DNA of 64,000 nt, from positions 620,001-684,000 of the forward strand of contig NZ_JAFFIX010000001.1 in assembly GCF_016916835.1 (NCBI RefSeq), read 5' to 3'. Shown one piece after another: positions 16,117 to 23,288 of the stretch. The translations under genes were made by a program, and so were the position numbers. The notes under the pieces are model-generated. The model saw nothing but the letters and a program-made list of their open reading frames with translations. It did no database searches and was not told the origin of the DNA. The stretch is from Actinacidiphila bryophytorum (GTDB lineage: Bacteria > Actinomycetota > Actinomycetes > Streptomycetales > Streptomycetaceae). Position 1 is the first letter of the stretch. Each line of letters starts with the position of its first letter.

Positions 16117-17181
16117 ATGTCTCTTCGGCGCCGCCACACCGCCGTCGTCGCCCTCGTCGTCGCCGCAGGCCTGTCCCTCGCCGCCTGTGGAAGCTCCTCC
16201 GACAGTGCCGGGAGCGGCACCGGCAACGGCGCCGCGGCCAAGGGCAAGGACAAGCAGTCCGTCGCCAAGGGCGGCAAGGACTTCGGGTCGGCCGCCGACA
16301 AGACCGCCGCGATGGGCACCGACGCGGCGCCGGGCCGGTTCCCGCGCACCGTCACCCACGCCATGGGCACCACCGTGATCAAGACGCGGCCCACCCGGGT
16401 CGTCGTCCTGGACGTCGGCGAGCTGGACAACGTCGTCTCCCTCGGCGTCAAGCCGGTCGGCTACGCGCCCAGCGAGGGTTCGCCGGAGCTGCCGTCGTAC
16501 CTGAAGAAGGACGGCGGGCAGCCGAAGAGCGTCGGCACCATCAACAGCCTCAACCTGGAGGCCATCGCGGGCCTCCACCCCGACCTCATCCTCGGCAGCC
16601 AGCTGCGCGCCGCCCCGCAGTACGCGGCTCTCAGCAAGATCGCCCCGACCGTCTTCTCCATCCGCCCCGGCTTCACGTGGAAGCAGAACTACCTGCTCAA
16701 CGCAGCCGCCCTGGACAAGACCGCCGAGGCCAAGGCGAAGCTCGCCGACTACGACACCCGCATCAAGGCGCTCGACGCCAAGCTCGACGGGAGGTTCGGC
16801 GCGCACAAGCCCGTCGTGTCGATGGTCCGCTACATGCAGGACGGCAAGACCCGGCTGTACGGCAACGCGTCCTTCATCGGCACGATCCTCAAGGACGCCG
16901 GCATCCCGCGGCCCAAGATCCAGGACATCGACGACCTGGCCGTGGAGATCTCCGCCGAGAACATCGACAAGGCCGACGGCGACTACATCTTCACCGGCGT
17001 CTACGGCGACCCCGGCACCACCGACAAGGCCCGCGCCCAGTCCAACCCGCTGTGGAAGAACCTCCGCGCGGTCAAGGCCGGCCACGCCTTCGACGTCCCC
17101 GACGAGACCTGGTACCTGGGCCTGGGCGTCACCGCGGCCGACCAGGTCGTCGCCGACCTGACCCACTACCTGGCGGGCTGA
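16117..17181 (+). CDS. Iron-siderophore ABC transporter substrate-binding lipoprotein
   Basis: A 354-residue FecB/FepB-like lipoprotein anchored outside the membrane. The signal peptide ends in lipobox LSLAAC with Cys24 as the lipid-modified residue. A Lys/Gly/Ala linker follows. The periplasmic-binding fold of siderophore receptors has the family pattern RPTRVVVLDVGELDNVVSLGV, EAIAGLHPDLILGS and a C-terminal ADQVVADLTHYL. The iron box just upstream supports the assignment. No permease or ATPase gene is adjacent, so it must use a transporter encoded elsewhere. The siderophore type cannot be decided. Confidence 0.92.
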   Translation: MSLRRRHTAVVALVVAAGLSLAACGSSSDSAGSGTGNGAAAKGKDKQSVAKGGKDFGSAADKTAAMGTDAAPGRFPRTVTHAMGTTVIKTRPTRVVVLDVGELDNVVSLGVKPVGYAPSEGSPELPSYLKKDGGQPKSVGTINSLNLEAIAGLHPDLILGSQLRAAPQYAALSKIAPTVFSIRPGFTWKQNYLLNAAALDKTAEAKAKLADYDTRIKALDAKLDGRFGAHKPVVSMVRYMQDGKTRLYGNASFIGTILKDAGIPRPKIQDIDDLAVEISAENIDKADGDYIFTGVYGDPGTTDKARAQSNPLWKNLRAVKAGHAFDVPDETWYLGLGVTAADQVVADLTHYLAG

Positions 17182-17293
17182 GCCCGGGCCCGTCCGTACG
17201 CGGTCCCGGCCCCTCCCCGCGGTGACCATCGCACTGACCATCGCGGCGACCACCGCGGGGCGGCCCGGGCGGCAACCCGGGTAACCTTCATAC

Positions 17294-18172
17294 GTGCCTC
17301 GCCTCTCCGACGTCATCGCCGCCCTCGACGCCCTCTGGCCCCCGGCACTGGCCGAGTCCTGGGACGCCGTGGGCCTGGTGTGCGGCGACCCGGCGGCGGA
17401 CGTCACCCGGGTCGTCTTCGCCGTCGACCCCGTCCAGGAGGTCGTGGACGAGGCCGTCGAGGCCGGCGCCGACCTGCTGGTCACCCACCACCCGCTGTAT
17501 CTGCGCGGCACCACCACCGTCGCCCCGGTCGGCCCGGCCGGCTTCAAGGGCCGGGTCGTGCACGACCTGATCCGCGCCGGCGTCGCCCTCTACGTCGCGC
17601 ACACCAACGCCGACCGCGCCGACCCCGGCGTCTCCGACGCCCTCGCCGCCGCCGTCGGCCTGCGCGTCACAGGCCCGCTCGTACCCGACCCCGCCGACCC
17701 CGAGGGCCGCCGCGGCCTCGGCCGTATCGGCGTACTCGACGAAACGCTCAGCCTGGCCGAGTTCGCCGAGCAGGCCGCCCGCGGGCTGCCCACCACCGCG
17801 ACCGGTCTGCGGATCGCCGGCGACCCGGCGGCCCCGATCCGTAGCGTCGCCGTCTGCGGCGGCTCGGGCGACAGCCTCTTCGCACAGGTGCGGGCCGCGG
17901 GCGTCGACGCCTACCTGACCGCGGACCTGCGCCACCACCCCGCGTCCGAGGCCCGCCAGGCCGCCGGCGGCACCCCCGCCCTGCTCGACGCCGCCCACTG
18001 GGCCACCGAGTGGCCGTGGTGCCCGCAGGCCGCCCGCGAGGTCGACGCGCTCGCCGAGCGGAACGGCTGGGCGCTGAGCACCCAGGTCTCGTACGCCGTC
18101 ACCGACCCGTGGACGGCGCACGCACCCTCCGCTTCTCCCGTCCCTTCCAGCAGCCCAGGAGCCCCCCGCTGA
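17294..18172 (+). CDS. Nif3-like dinuclear metal-centre protein
   Basis: A 292-residue member of the Nif3/YbgI/DUF34 family, a toroidal hexamer with a two-metal site whose biochemical role is unsettled. Metal-ligand motifs are visible: VTHHPLYLRG (about residues 63-72), AHTNADRADPG (about 101-111) and the C-terminal LLDAAHWATEWP. GTG start. It is the first gene of a tight operon with the zinc-ribbon protein (4-base overlap) and the phosphatase, an arrangement conserved in Streptomyces. Confidence 0.92.
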   Translation: MPRLSDVIAALDALWPPALAESWDAVGLVCGDPAADVTRVVFAVDPVQEVVDEAVEAGADLLVTHHPLYLRGTTTVAPVGPAGFKGRVVHDLIRAGVALYVAHTNADRADPGVSDALAAAVGLRVTGPLVPDPADPEGRRGLGRIGVLDETLSLAEFAEQAARGLPTTATGLRIAGDPAAPIRSVAVCGGSGDSLFAQVRAAGVDAYLTADLRHHPASEARQAAGGTPALLDAAHWATEWPWCPQAAREVDALAERNGWALSTQVSYAVTDPWTAHAPSASPVPSSSPGAPR

Positions 18173-18909
18173 ACGCCGAGCCCGCCGACCAGATCCGCCT
18201 CCTCGAAGTCCAGGCCCTCGACGCGCGCATCGCGCAGCTGGACCACAGGCGCAGGACCCTTCCCGAGCACACCGAGCTGGAACGCCTCGGCGCCGACCTC
18301 GCCCAGCTGCGCTCCCTGCTGGTCGCCGCGCAGACCGAGGAGAGCGACACCGCACGCGAGCAGACCAAGGCGGAGCAGGACGTCGACCAGGTACGCCAGC
18401 GCGCCGCACGCGACCAGCAGCGGCTGGACTCCGGCGCGCTCGGCCCGAAGGACCTGGAGAACGTGCAGCGCGAACTGGCCTCGCTGGCCAGGCGGCAGTC
18501 CGACCTCGAAGACGTCGTGCTCGACGTCATGGAGCGCCGCGAGGCCGCCCAGGAGCGGGCCACCGAGCTGGCAGGCCGCGTCGAGGCCGTACAGGCCGAG
18601 GCCGCGCAGGCCGAGACCCGCAAGTCCGCGGCGCTCGAAGGCATCGACGCCGAGGGCTTCACCGCGGCCAAGGAACGCGAGGTGCTCGCCGCGCAGGTCC
18701 CCGACGACCTGATCAAGCTCTACGACAAGCTGCGCGCCCAGCAGGGCGGCGTCGGCGCCGCCCGCCTCTACCAGAAGCGCTGCGAAGGCTGCCGCCTGGA
18801 ACTGAACATCACCGAGCTGAACGAGGTGCGGGCCGCGCCCGCCAACGAGGTCGTGCGCTGCGAGAACTGCCGGCGGATCCTGGTGCGCACGGCGGACTCC
18901 GGGCTGTAG
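18169..18909 (+). CDS. Coiled-coil zinc-ribbon protein (C4-type)
   Basis: A 246-residue protein. A long coiled coil (about residues 5-180) is followed by a C4 zinc ribbon with CEGCRLELN and CENCRR. Such proteins are conserved beside nif3 in actinobacteria and may bind nucleic acid. The start is most likely CTG at 18169: homology begins with NAEPADQIRLLEVQALD, AGGAG lies 7 bases before it, and no ATG, GTG or TTG occurs nearby in frame. The CTG overlaps the Nif3 stop (CTGA). The next gene begins 3 bases after its stop. Confidence 0.9.
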   Translation: MNAEPADQIRLLEVQALDARIAQLDHRRRTLPEHTELERLGADLAQLRSLLVAAQTEESDTAREQTKAEQDVDQVRQRAARDQQRLDSGALGPKDLENVQRELASLARRQSDLEDVVLDVMERREAAQERATELAGRVEAVQAEAAQAETRKSAALEGIDAEGFTAAKEREVLAAQVPDDLIKLYDKLRAQQGGVGAARLYQKRCEGCRLELNITELNEVRAAPANEVVRCENCRRILVRTADSGL

Positions 18910-18912
18910 CCG

Positions 18913-19539
18913 GTGGCTGACGCCACGGTTCTTGTGCTGCTGCGGCACGGGGAGACCGCGCACACCGAGCAGCGGCGCTTCTCCGGCAGCGGCGGGGACG
19001 ATCCCGCGCTGTCGGAGCGCGGACTGGCACAGGCGGGGCAGGCGGCGTCGGCCCTCGTCGCGGGCCGCCACGGGATCGACGCCGTCGTCACCTCGCCGCT
19101 GGCCCGCTGCCGGCAGACCGCGCAGGCCGCCGCCGACCGCCTCGGCCTGCCCGTCGCCGTCGCGGACGGCCTGCGCGAGACCGCCTTCGGCGCATGGGAA
19201 GGCCTCACCTTCGCGGAAGTGCGGTCACGCTACCCGGCCGAACTGGACGCCTGGTTCGCCTCCCCGGCCGCCGCACCGCCGGGCGGTGAGAGCTTCGACG
19301 ACGTCACCGCCCGCGTCACCCGCACCCGCGACGAGCTGCTCGCCGCGCACTGCGGCCGTACGGTGCTGCTCGTCAGCCACGTCACACCGCTCAAGACCCT
19401 GATACGCCTCGCGCTGGGCGCCCCCCACGAGGCCGTCTTCCGCATGGACCTGGCCCCCGCGTCCCTGTCCGCGACCGCCCACTACACCGACGGCAACGCG
19501 TCCCTGCGCTTCCTCAACTCCACCACCCACCTGACGTGA
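18913..19539 (+). CDS. Histidine phosphatase, lacking the usual RNase H domain
   Basis: A 208-residue phosphoglycerate-mutase-like phosphatase with the RHGE motif (LLRHGETAH), the second arginine in SPLARCRQT, catalytic Glu in FGAWEGLTF and second histidine in VSHVTPLKT. At this locus Streptomyces usually encode a bifunctional RNase H/acid phosphatase whose C-terminal half closely resembles this protein. Here the GTG start is only 3 bases behind the zinc-ribbon stop, so the N-terminal RNase H half is absent. Phosphatase activity should be intact; RNase HI activity would have to come from elsewhere. Confidence 0.88.
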   Translation: MADATVLVLLRHGETAHTEQRRFSGSGGDDPALSERGLAQAGQAASALVAGRHGIDAVVTSPLARCRQTAQAAADRLGLPVAVADGLRETAFGAWEGLTFAEVRSRYPAELDAWFASPAAAPPGGESFDDVTARVTRTRDELLAAHCGRTVLLVSHVTPLKTLIRLALGAPHEAVFRMDLAPASLSATAHYTDGNASLRFLNSTTHLT

Positions 19540-19558
19540 GCCTGCGGGTCTCCCTGCC

Positions 19559-20191
19559 TCAGCTTCGCGGTGCGGCTGGGGCGAGCCCCGCGGCCTCCTT
19601 GGCCAGTGCGGTGACGCCCTCCCAGTTGCGGGCCGCGAGCAGGTCCTTGGGCAGCATCCAACTCCCGCCCACGCACGCGACGTTCGGCAGCGCCAGATAG
19701 TGCGGCGCCCGCGCCGCGTCGATCCCCCCGGTCGGGCAGAACCGCGCCCGAGGCAGCGGCGACGCCAGCGAGCGCAGGAACGGTACGCCCCCGGCGGCCT
19801 CCGCCGGGAAGAACTTCATGTCCGTGACACCGCGGTCGAGCAGGTCGATGACCTCCGAGGGCGTCGAGACACCCGGCAGGTACGGCAGCCCCGTCCCGCA
19901 CATCGCGTCGAGCAGCCGCTCCGTCCACCCGGGACTGACCAGGAACCGCGCCCCCGCGGCCGCCGCCGCCGCGGCATGGTCCGGCGTCAGTACGGTCCCG
20001 GCGCCGACCACGGCCTCCGGCACCTCGTGCGCCACGACCTGGATCGCCTCCAGCGCGGCGGGCGTCCGCAACGTGATCTCGATCGCCCCGAGCCCCCCGG
20101 CGAGCAGTGCGCGCGCGAGCGGTACGGCGTCGTCGGCGTCTTCGACGACGACGACCGGTATCACGGGCGCGATCCCAACCACGGAGTCCAT
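19559..20191 (-). CDS. eda: 2-dehydro-3-deoxy-phosphogluconate aldolase
   Basis: A 210-residue class I aldolase (KDPG/KHG aldolase) that would split 2-keto-3-deoxy-6-phosphogluconate into pyruvate and glyceraldehyde 3-phosphate in the cytoplasm. The general-base Glu38 is in AIEITLRT and the Schiff-base Lys126 in TDMKFFPAE. Phosphate-binding glycines are in CPTGGID and GGSWM. The ATG at 20191 fits the family start; the open frame upstream runs through repeat sequence. No kdgK or edd gene is adjacent, so the physiological substrate (Entner-Doudoroff or uronate-derived) is open. Confidence 0.92.
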   Translation of the reverse strand: MDSVVGIAPVIPVVVVEDADDAVPLARALLAGGLGAIEITLRTPAALEAIQVVAHEVPEAVVGAGTVLTPDHAAAAAAAGARFLVSPGWTERLLDAMCGTGLPYLPGVSTPSEVIDLLDRGVTDMKFFPAEAAGGVPFLRSLASPLPRARFCPTGGIDAARAPHYLALPNVACVGGSWMLPKDLLAARNWEGVTALAKEAAGLAPAAPRS

Positions 20192-20299
20192 GCCACCATC
20201 CTGTCCCCCCGCCCACACTCTCTGCAACGCCCGTTGCGCCCTCTGCAACCCCCTTCGCGGGGTGCGCCACGGGTGTACCTGCCCCTTGCGGCGGGCGGC

Positions 20300-20710
20300 C
20301 GCCTTTCCCGGGGCGGGGGGGTACGCAGGTGGGTGCCACTTCCTGTGGCGTCGCGCCTCTCCCGCCCGTGGGGCTGGCACTTCCCCGCGCCCCTGGGGAG
20401 GTGGCTGCCGTCACCACACGACGGTCCGTGGTGGTTGCTCGCGCCGTTCCCCGCGCCCCTGACGGTTGCCCTCTGCCCGCAGGGCTGGCGCTTTCAGGCG
20501 GCGCCCTCTGCGCAGGAGGGTGAGCGTTTTCAGGGGCGCGGGTAACTGCGCGCCCAGCCCGAGGAGTGGGAAAGCAGCAACGCCACAGCAAGTGGCAATC
20601 ACCCAGGGGCTCGGGGAACTGCGAGCCCAATCACCCACTCACCGGAAGGTGCGAGCCAACAGCAAGTGGCATTCACCCAGGGGCGCGGGGAACTGCGCGA
20701 CAAGCCACCA
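20300..20710. repeat. Cluster of palindromic repeat modules, copies 3a-3e
   Basis: At least five partial copies of the repeat arms lie between eda and yaaA: right-arm pieces ending near 20397 and 20460, and left-arm pieces starting near 20530, 20613 and 20680 (GGGGCGCGGGGAACTGCGCG and variants). Two copies of CAGCAAGTGGCA (near 20580 and 20660) and one of its inverse near 20335 form a second module. Nothing else is recognisable in 20192-20770. Confidence 0.8.
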
Positions 20711-20770
20711 CGGCGCGCAGGCCGGAAGCCCACCGCGAGGGGCAGGATCCCCCCAAGCTCCCGGCAGGGC

Positions 20771-21550
20771 TCAGTGGAGGTCCCGCACGAGGACGTCCAG
20801 ACGTCCCCCGTCGGCCTCGACGGTGAACCCGAGATCGCGAAGGTCCCGCGCAAGCGCCGCCGGGGTCCGGGGCGAAGCCCCGGAGGTCATCAGCGCCCGG
20901 ACAAGGCGACCCTTGGTCGCCTTGTTGAAGTGGGACACGACACTGCGCCGCTCGACGCCGTCGACAACCGTCACCTGCAGCACCCGCACGGTGGCAGTGC
21001 GCGCCCCGACCTCCCCCTGAGCCCGCCAGGCCCCGGCATACGCCGAGGACCTCAGGTCGAGAACGAGCCCACCCCCCACCACCTCGGCCAGCGCCGGCTC
21101 AAGATGCGGCTTCCAGTACGCCGCAAGCCCCCCGGCGGCGGGCAGCCGCACCGCCATCGAGCAGCGGTACGCCGGGATCCGGTCGCCCAACCGCACCGCC
21201 CCCCACAGCCCGGAGAAGACCAGCAGCGACCTGGCGGCCCGCCGCTTCGCGGCGGTGTCGAGCGTCGCGAGGCCGAGCGCGTCGTAGAGCACCCCGGTGT
21301 AGAGCCGCCCTGCGGGCATCGCGGGGGCGGTGCGCAGCGCGGCGTTCCTGGCGACCTCGCCGCGCAACCCGGGGCTGAGTCCCAGGATTTCCGCGGCCTT
21401 GTCCTCGTCATCGGCGCACAGGGCGACGAGTTCGTCGAGTACGGCTTCGCGTGCCGCACCGAGCCCCGGCAGGGACAGCCCGTCGAGCGCGACCGGCCGC
21501 CCGCGTACGGCGGTGGCCTTGCCTTCGGACGGCGGCAGCAGGACGAGCAC
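20771..21550 (-). CDS. yaaA: Peroxide stress protein YaaA (DUF328)
   Basis: A 259-residue DUF328/YaaA protein. The diagnostic N-terminus MLVLLPPSEGK, then LYTGVLYDALG, the central SGLWGAVRLGDRIPAYRCSM and the late SHFNKATKGRLVRAL are all present. In E. coli the protein lowers free iron during peroxide stress and binds DNA. Length agrees with the family. It is transcribed away from the broken RNB gene, sharing an intergenic region of about 160 bases. Confidence 0.95.
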   Translation of the reverse strand: MLVLLPPSEGKATAVRGRPVALDGLSLPGLGAAREAVLDELVALCADDEDKAAEILGLSPGLRGEVARNAALRTAPAMPAGRLYTGVLYDALGLATLDTAAKRRAARSLLVFSGLWGAVRLGDRIPAYRCSMAVRLPAAGGLAAYWKPHLEPALAEVVGGGLVLDLRSSAYAGAWRAQGEVGARTATVRVLQVTVVDGVERRSVVSHFNKATKGRLVRALMTSGASPRTPAALARDLRDLGFTVEADGGRLDVLVRDLH

Positions 21551-21712
21551 GACTTGTCTCCTTCACGATCCGCGGCTCCGGCGAGTGCGTCCCGCGGGCG
21601 GGCCTCAGGCCCGGGTGCGGGTGTCACACGGACGGACCCGCGCCAGCCTACGCGGCGCGGCCGGGCGGTGTGGTGCCCGGCCGCACCCGCGCCGCGGCCG
21701 TAATGCCGCGGC

Positions 21713-22695
21713 ATGCCCCGCCGCCACCTGCGCGTTCCCGTGCAAGACGCCACCGCGCTGCGGACCGCGCCGGCCGCGCTGCGTACCGCCCCGGGAGTGC
21801 CGGGGGACTTCCCGCCCGAGGTGCTGGCGGCGGCCGCGCGGGCGGCGGCATCTCCCTGAACGTCCCCGAGCAGGAGATCACCCGCAGCGGCGGCGGCTAC
21901 GTACTCGGCTACCGCGCCCCGCTGCCCGCCGACGCCTGGAACGCCCAGGTCTCCCTGCTCACCGGTATGGCAGCCGCCGACCTGCGGCTGCGCTCGGGCA
22001 CCGGGATCCTGCGGACCCTGCCCAGCGCCCCCGACGGTTCCGTGGCGCGGCTGCGCCGGGTCGCGCACGCGCTGGGCGCGGACTGGCCGGAGGGCACGCC
22101 GTACTCGGCGGTCGTCCGCGCCCTGGACCCGCACCGCACCCGGGACGCGGCATTCGCGCAGGAGTGCACGACGCTGCTGCGGGGCGCCGGCTACACCGTC
22201 TTCCGCGACGGCCACGTCCCCGAGCACGCGGTGCACGCGGCCGTCGCGGCCCCGTACACGCACTGCACCGCCCCGCTGCGGCGGCTCGTCGACCGTTACG
22301 CGGGCGAACTGTGCGTGGCGGCTGCCGCCGGCAGCCCGCCGCCCGAGTGGGTGCCGGCCGCGCTCGACGCGCTGCCGCCGGAAATGGCCGGCGGCTCCCG
22401 GCGGGCCGCCCAGGCCGAACGCGCGAGCCTGGACCTGGTCGAGGCGGCGCTGCTCAAGGACCGGGTCGGCGAGGTCTTCGACGCCGTCGTGATCGACGTC
22501 AAGGACACCCGCCCCACCGCGGGCACCGTCCACCTCGACACCCTCGCGGTCGTGGCGCCCGTCGAATCCTCCCCCAAAGCTTCGCCTGGGGGCGCCCCCA
22601 CCGGCGCCCCGCCCCTCCCGCTCGGCGACCGCCTGCGCGTCCGCCTCACCGAGGCCGACCCCGCCCGCCCCGGCGTGCTCTTCGCCCCCGCCTGA
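21713..22695 (+). pseudogene. RNB-domain ribonuclease, internal deletion with frameshift
   Basis: The ATG at 21713 opens the N-terminus of an RNB (RNase II/R-like) exonuclease (MPRRHLRVPVQDATAL) but reaches a TGA at 21857-21859 after 48 codons. The C-terminal half continues in a different frame from GGGISLNVPEQEI (21841 on) to the stop at 22695. The roughly 150 residues that normally lie between, with the catalytic acidic residues of the RNB domain, are gone. The junction sits in GGCGGCGGC at 21841-21849. The remaining half is otherwise intact, so the loss looks recent. A 33-bp palindrome lies inside the 3' part. Confidence 0.82.
22568..22600. repeat. 33-bp palindromic mini-element inside RNB remnant
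   Basis: Starting CCTCCCCCAAAGCTTCGCC, this 33-bp element is the reverse complement, with about three mismatches, of 50738-50770. In the RNB frame it codes for Ser/Pro/Gly-rich residues between VVAPVE and LGDRLRV, which looks like an in-frame insertion. Confidence 0.65.
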
Positions 22696-22713
22696 TCCAC
22701 TACGATGGCGTTA

Positions 22714-23126
22714 CGGCAGACGAGCCGGGCGGACGGCCGCGTCAGGACCCCCGGGTCCTGCCGAGGAAGGTCCGGGCTCCACAGGGCAGGGTGATGGCTA
22801 ACGGCCACCCGGGGTGACCCGCGGGACAGTGCCACAGAAAACAGACCGCCGGGGACCTCGGTCCCCGGTAAGGGTGAAACGGTGGTGTAAGAGACCACCA
22901 GTGCCCAGGGCGACCTGGGCAGCTAGGTAAACCCCACCCGGAGCAAGGTCAAGAGGGCGTCGTAGCGATACGCCGCCCGCGCGGACGTCCGAGGGCTGCC
23001 CGCCCGAGTCCGCGGGTAGACCGCACGAGGCTGCCGGCAACGGCAGCCCTAGATGGATGGCCGCCACCCGACGGGCCGCGAGGCCCCCGGGAACAGAACC
23101 CGGCCTACAGCCCGACTCGTCTGCCG
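22714..23126 (+). ncRNA. rnpB: RNase P RNA, class A
   Basis: About 413 nt. Helix P1 forms from 22714-22730 (CGGCAGACGAGCCGGGC) and 23110-23126 with one mismatch. The conserved CR-I/P4 5' strand GAGGAAGGTCCGGGCTCCAC and the 3' strand ACAGAACCCGGCCTAC are present, as is the internal GGTAAGGGTGAAACGGTG block. It is the catalytic RNA that matures tRNA 5' ends. Exact ends are inferred from P1. Confidence 0.96.
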
Positions 23127-23189
23127 CCCATGCCCTGAGCTGGGCTTGTGGCCCGGTCGGGGCCTCTTCCCGGGGCGTTTCGTATCCCG

Positions 23190-23262
23190 CGATTTCCCGG
23201 GCCGGCGGGAGTAACGGCTCCACCAACGCCCACTGCCCATCCGTCAGGTCCGACGGATACCC
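23190..23262 (-). mobile_element. Remnant of IS5-like transposase N-terminus
   Basis: On the minus strand this reads YPSDLTDGQWALVEPLLP followed by PAR, the N-terminal signature of DUF4096-type IS5-group transposases. Homology ends after about 23 residues, with no start codon and no catalytic domain. It lies between rnpB and the DUF4365-TPR gene and is a scar of an insertion sequence. Confidence 0.65.
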
Positions 23263-23288
23263 ACCCCCCCGCGTTGTAGCATCCTGAT

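Noticed and set aside
15175-17547. A 790-residue minus-strand frame over the siderophore-binding protein gene
   Set aside because: It is antisense to well-supported genes, including the lipoprotein and the start of nif3, and its sequence is low-complexity.
22798-23226. A minus-strand frame of 142 residues over rnpB
   Set aside because: The RNA structure of rnpB explains the sequence. Only the first residues match a transposase, and these are reported as a remnant.
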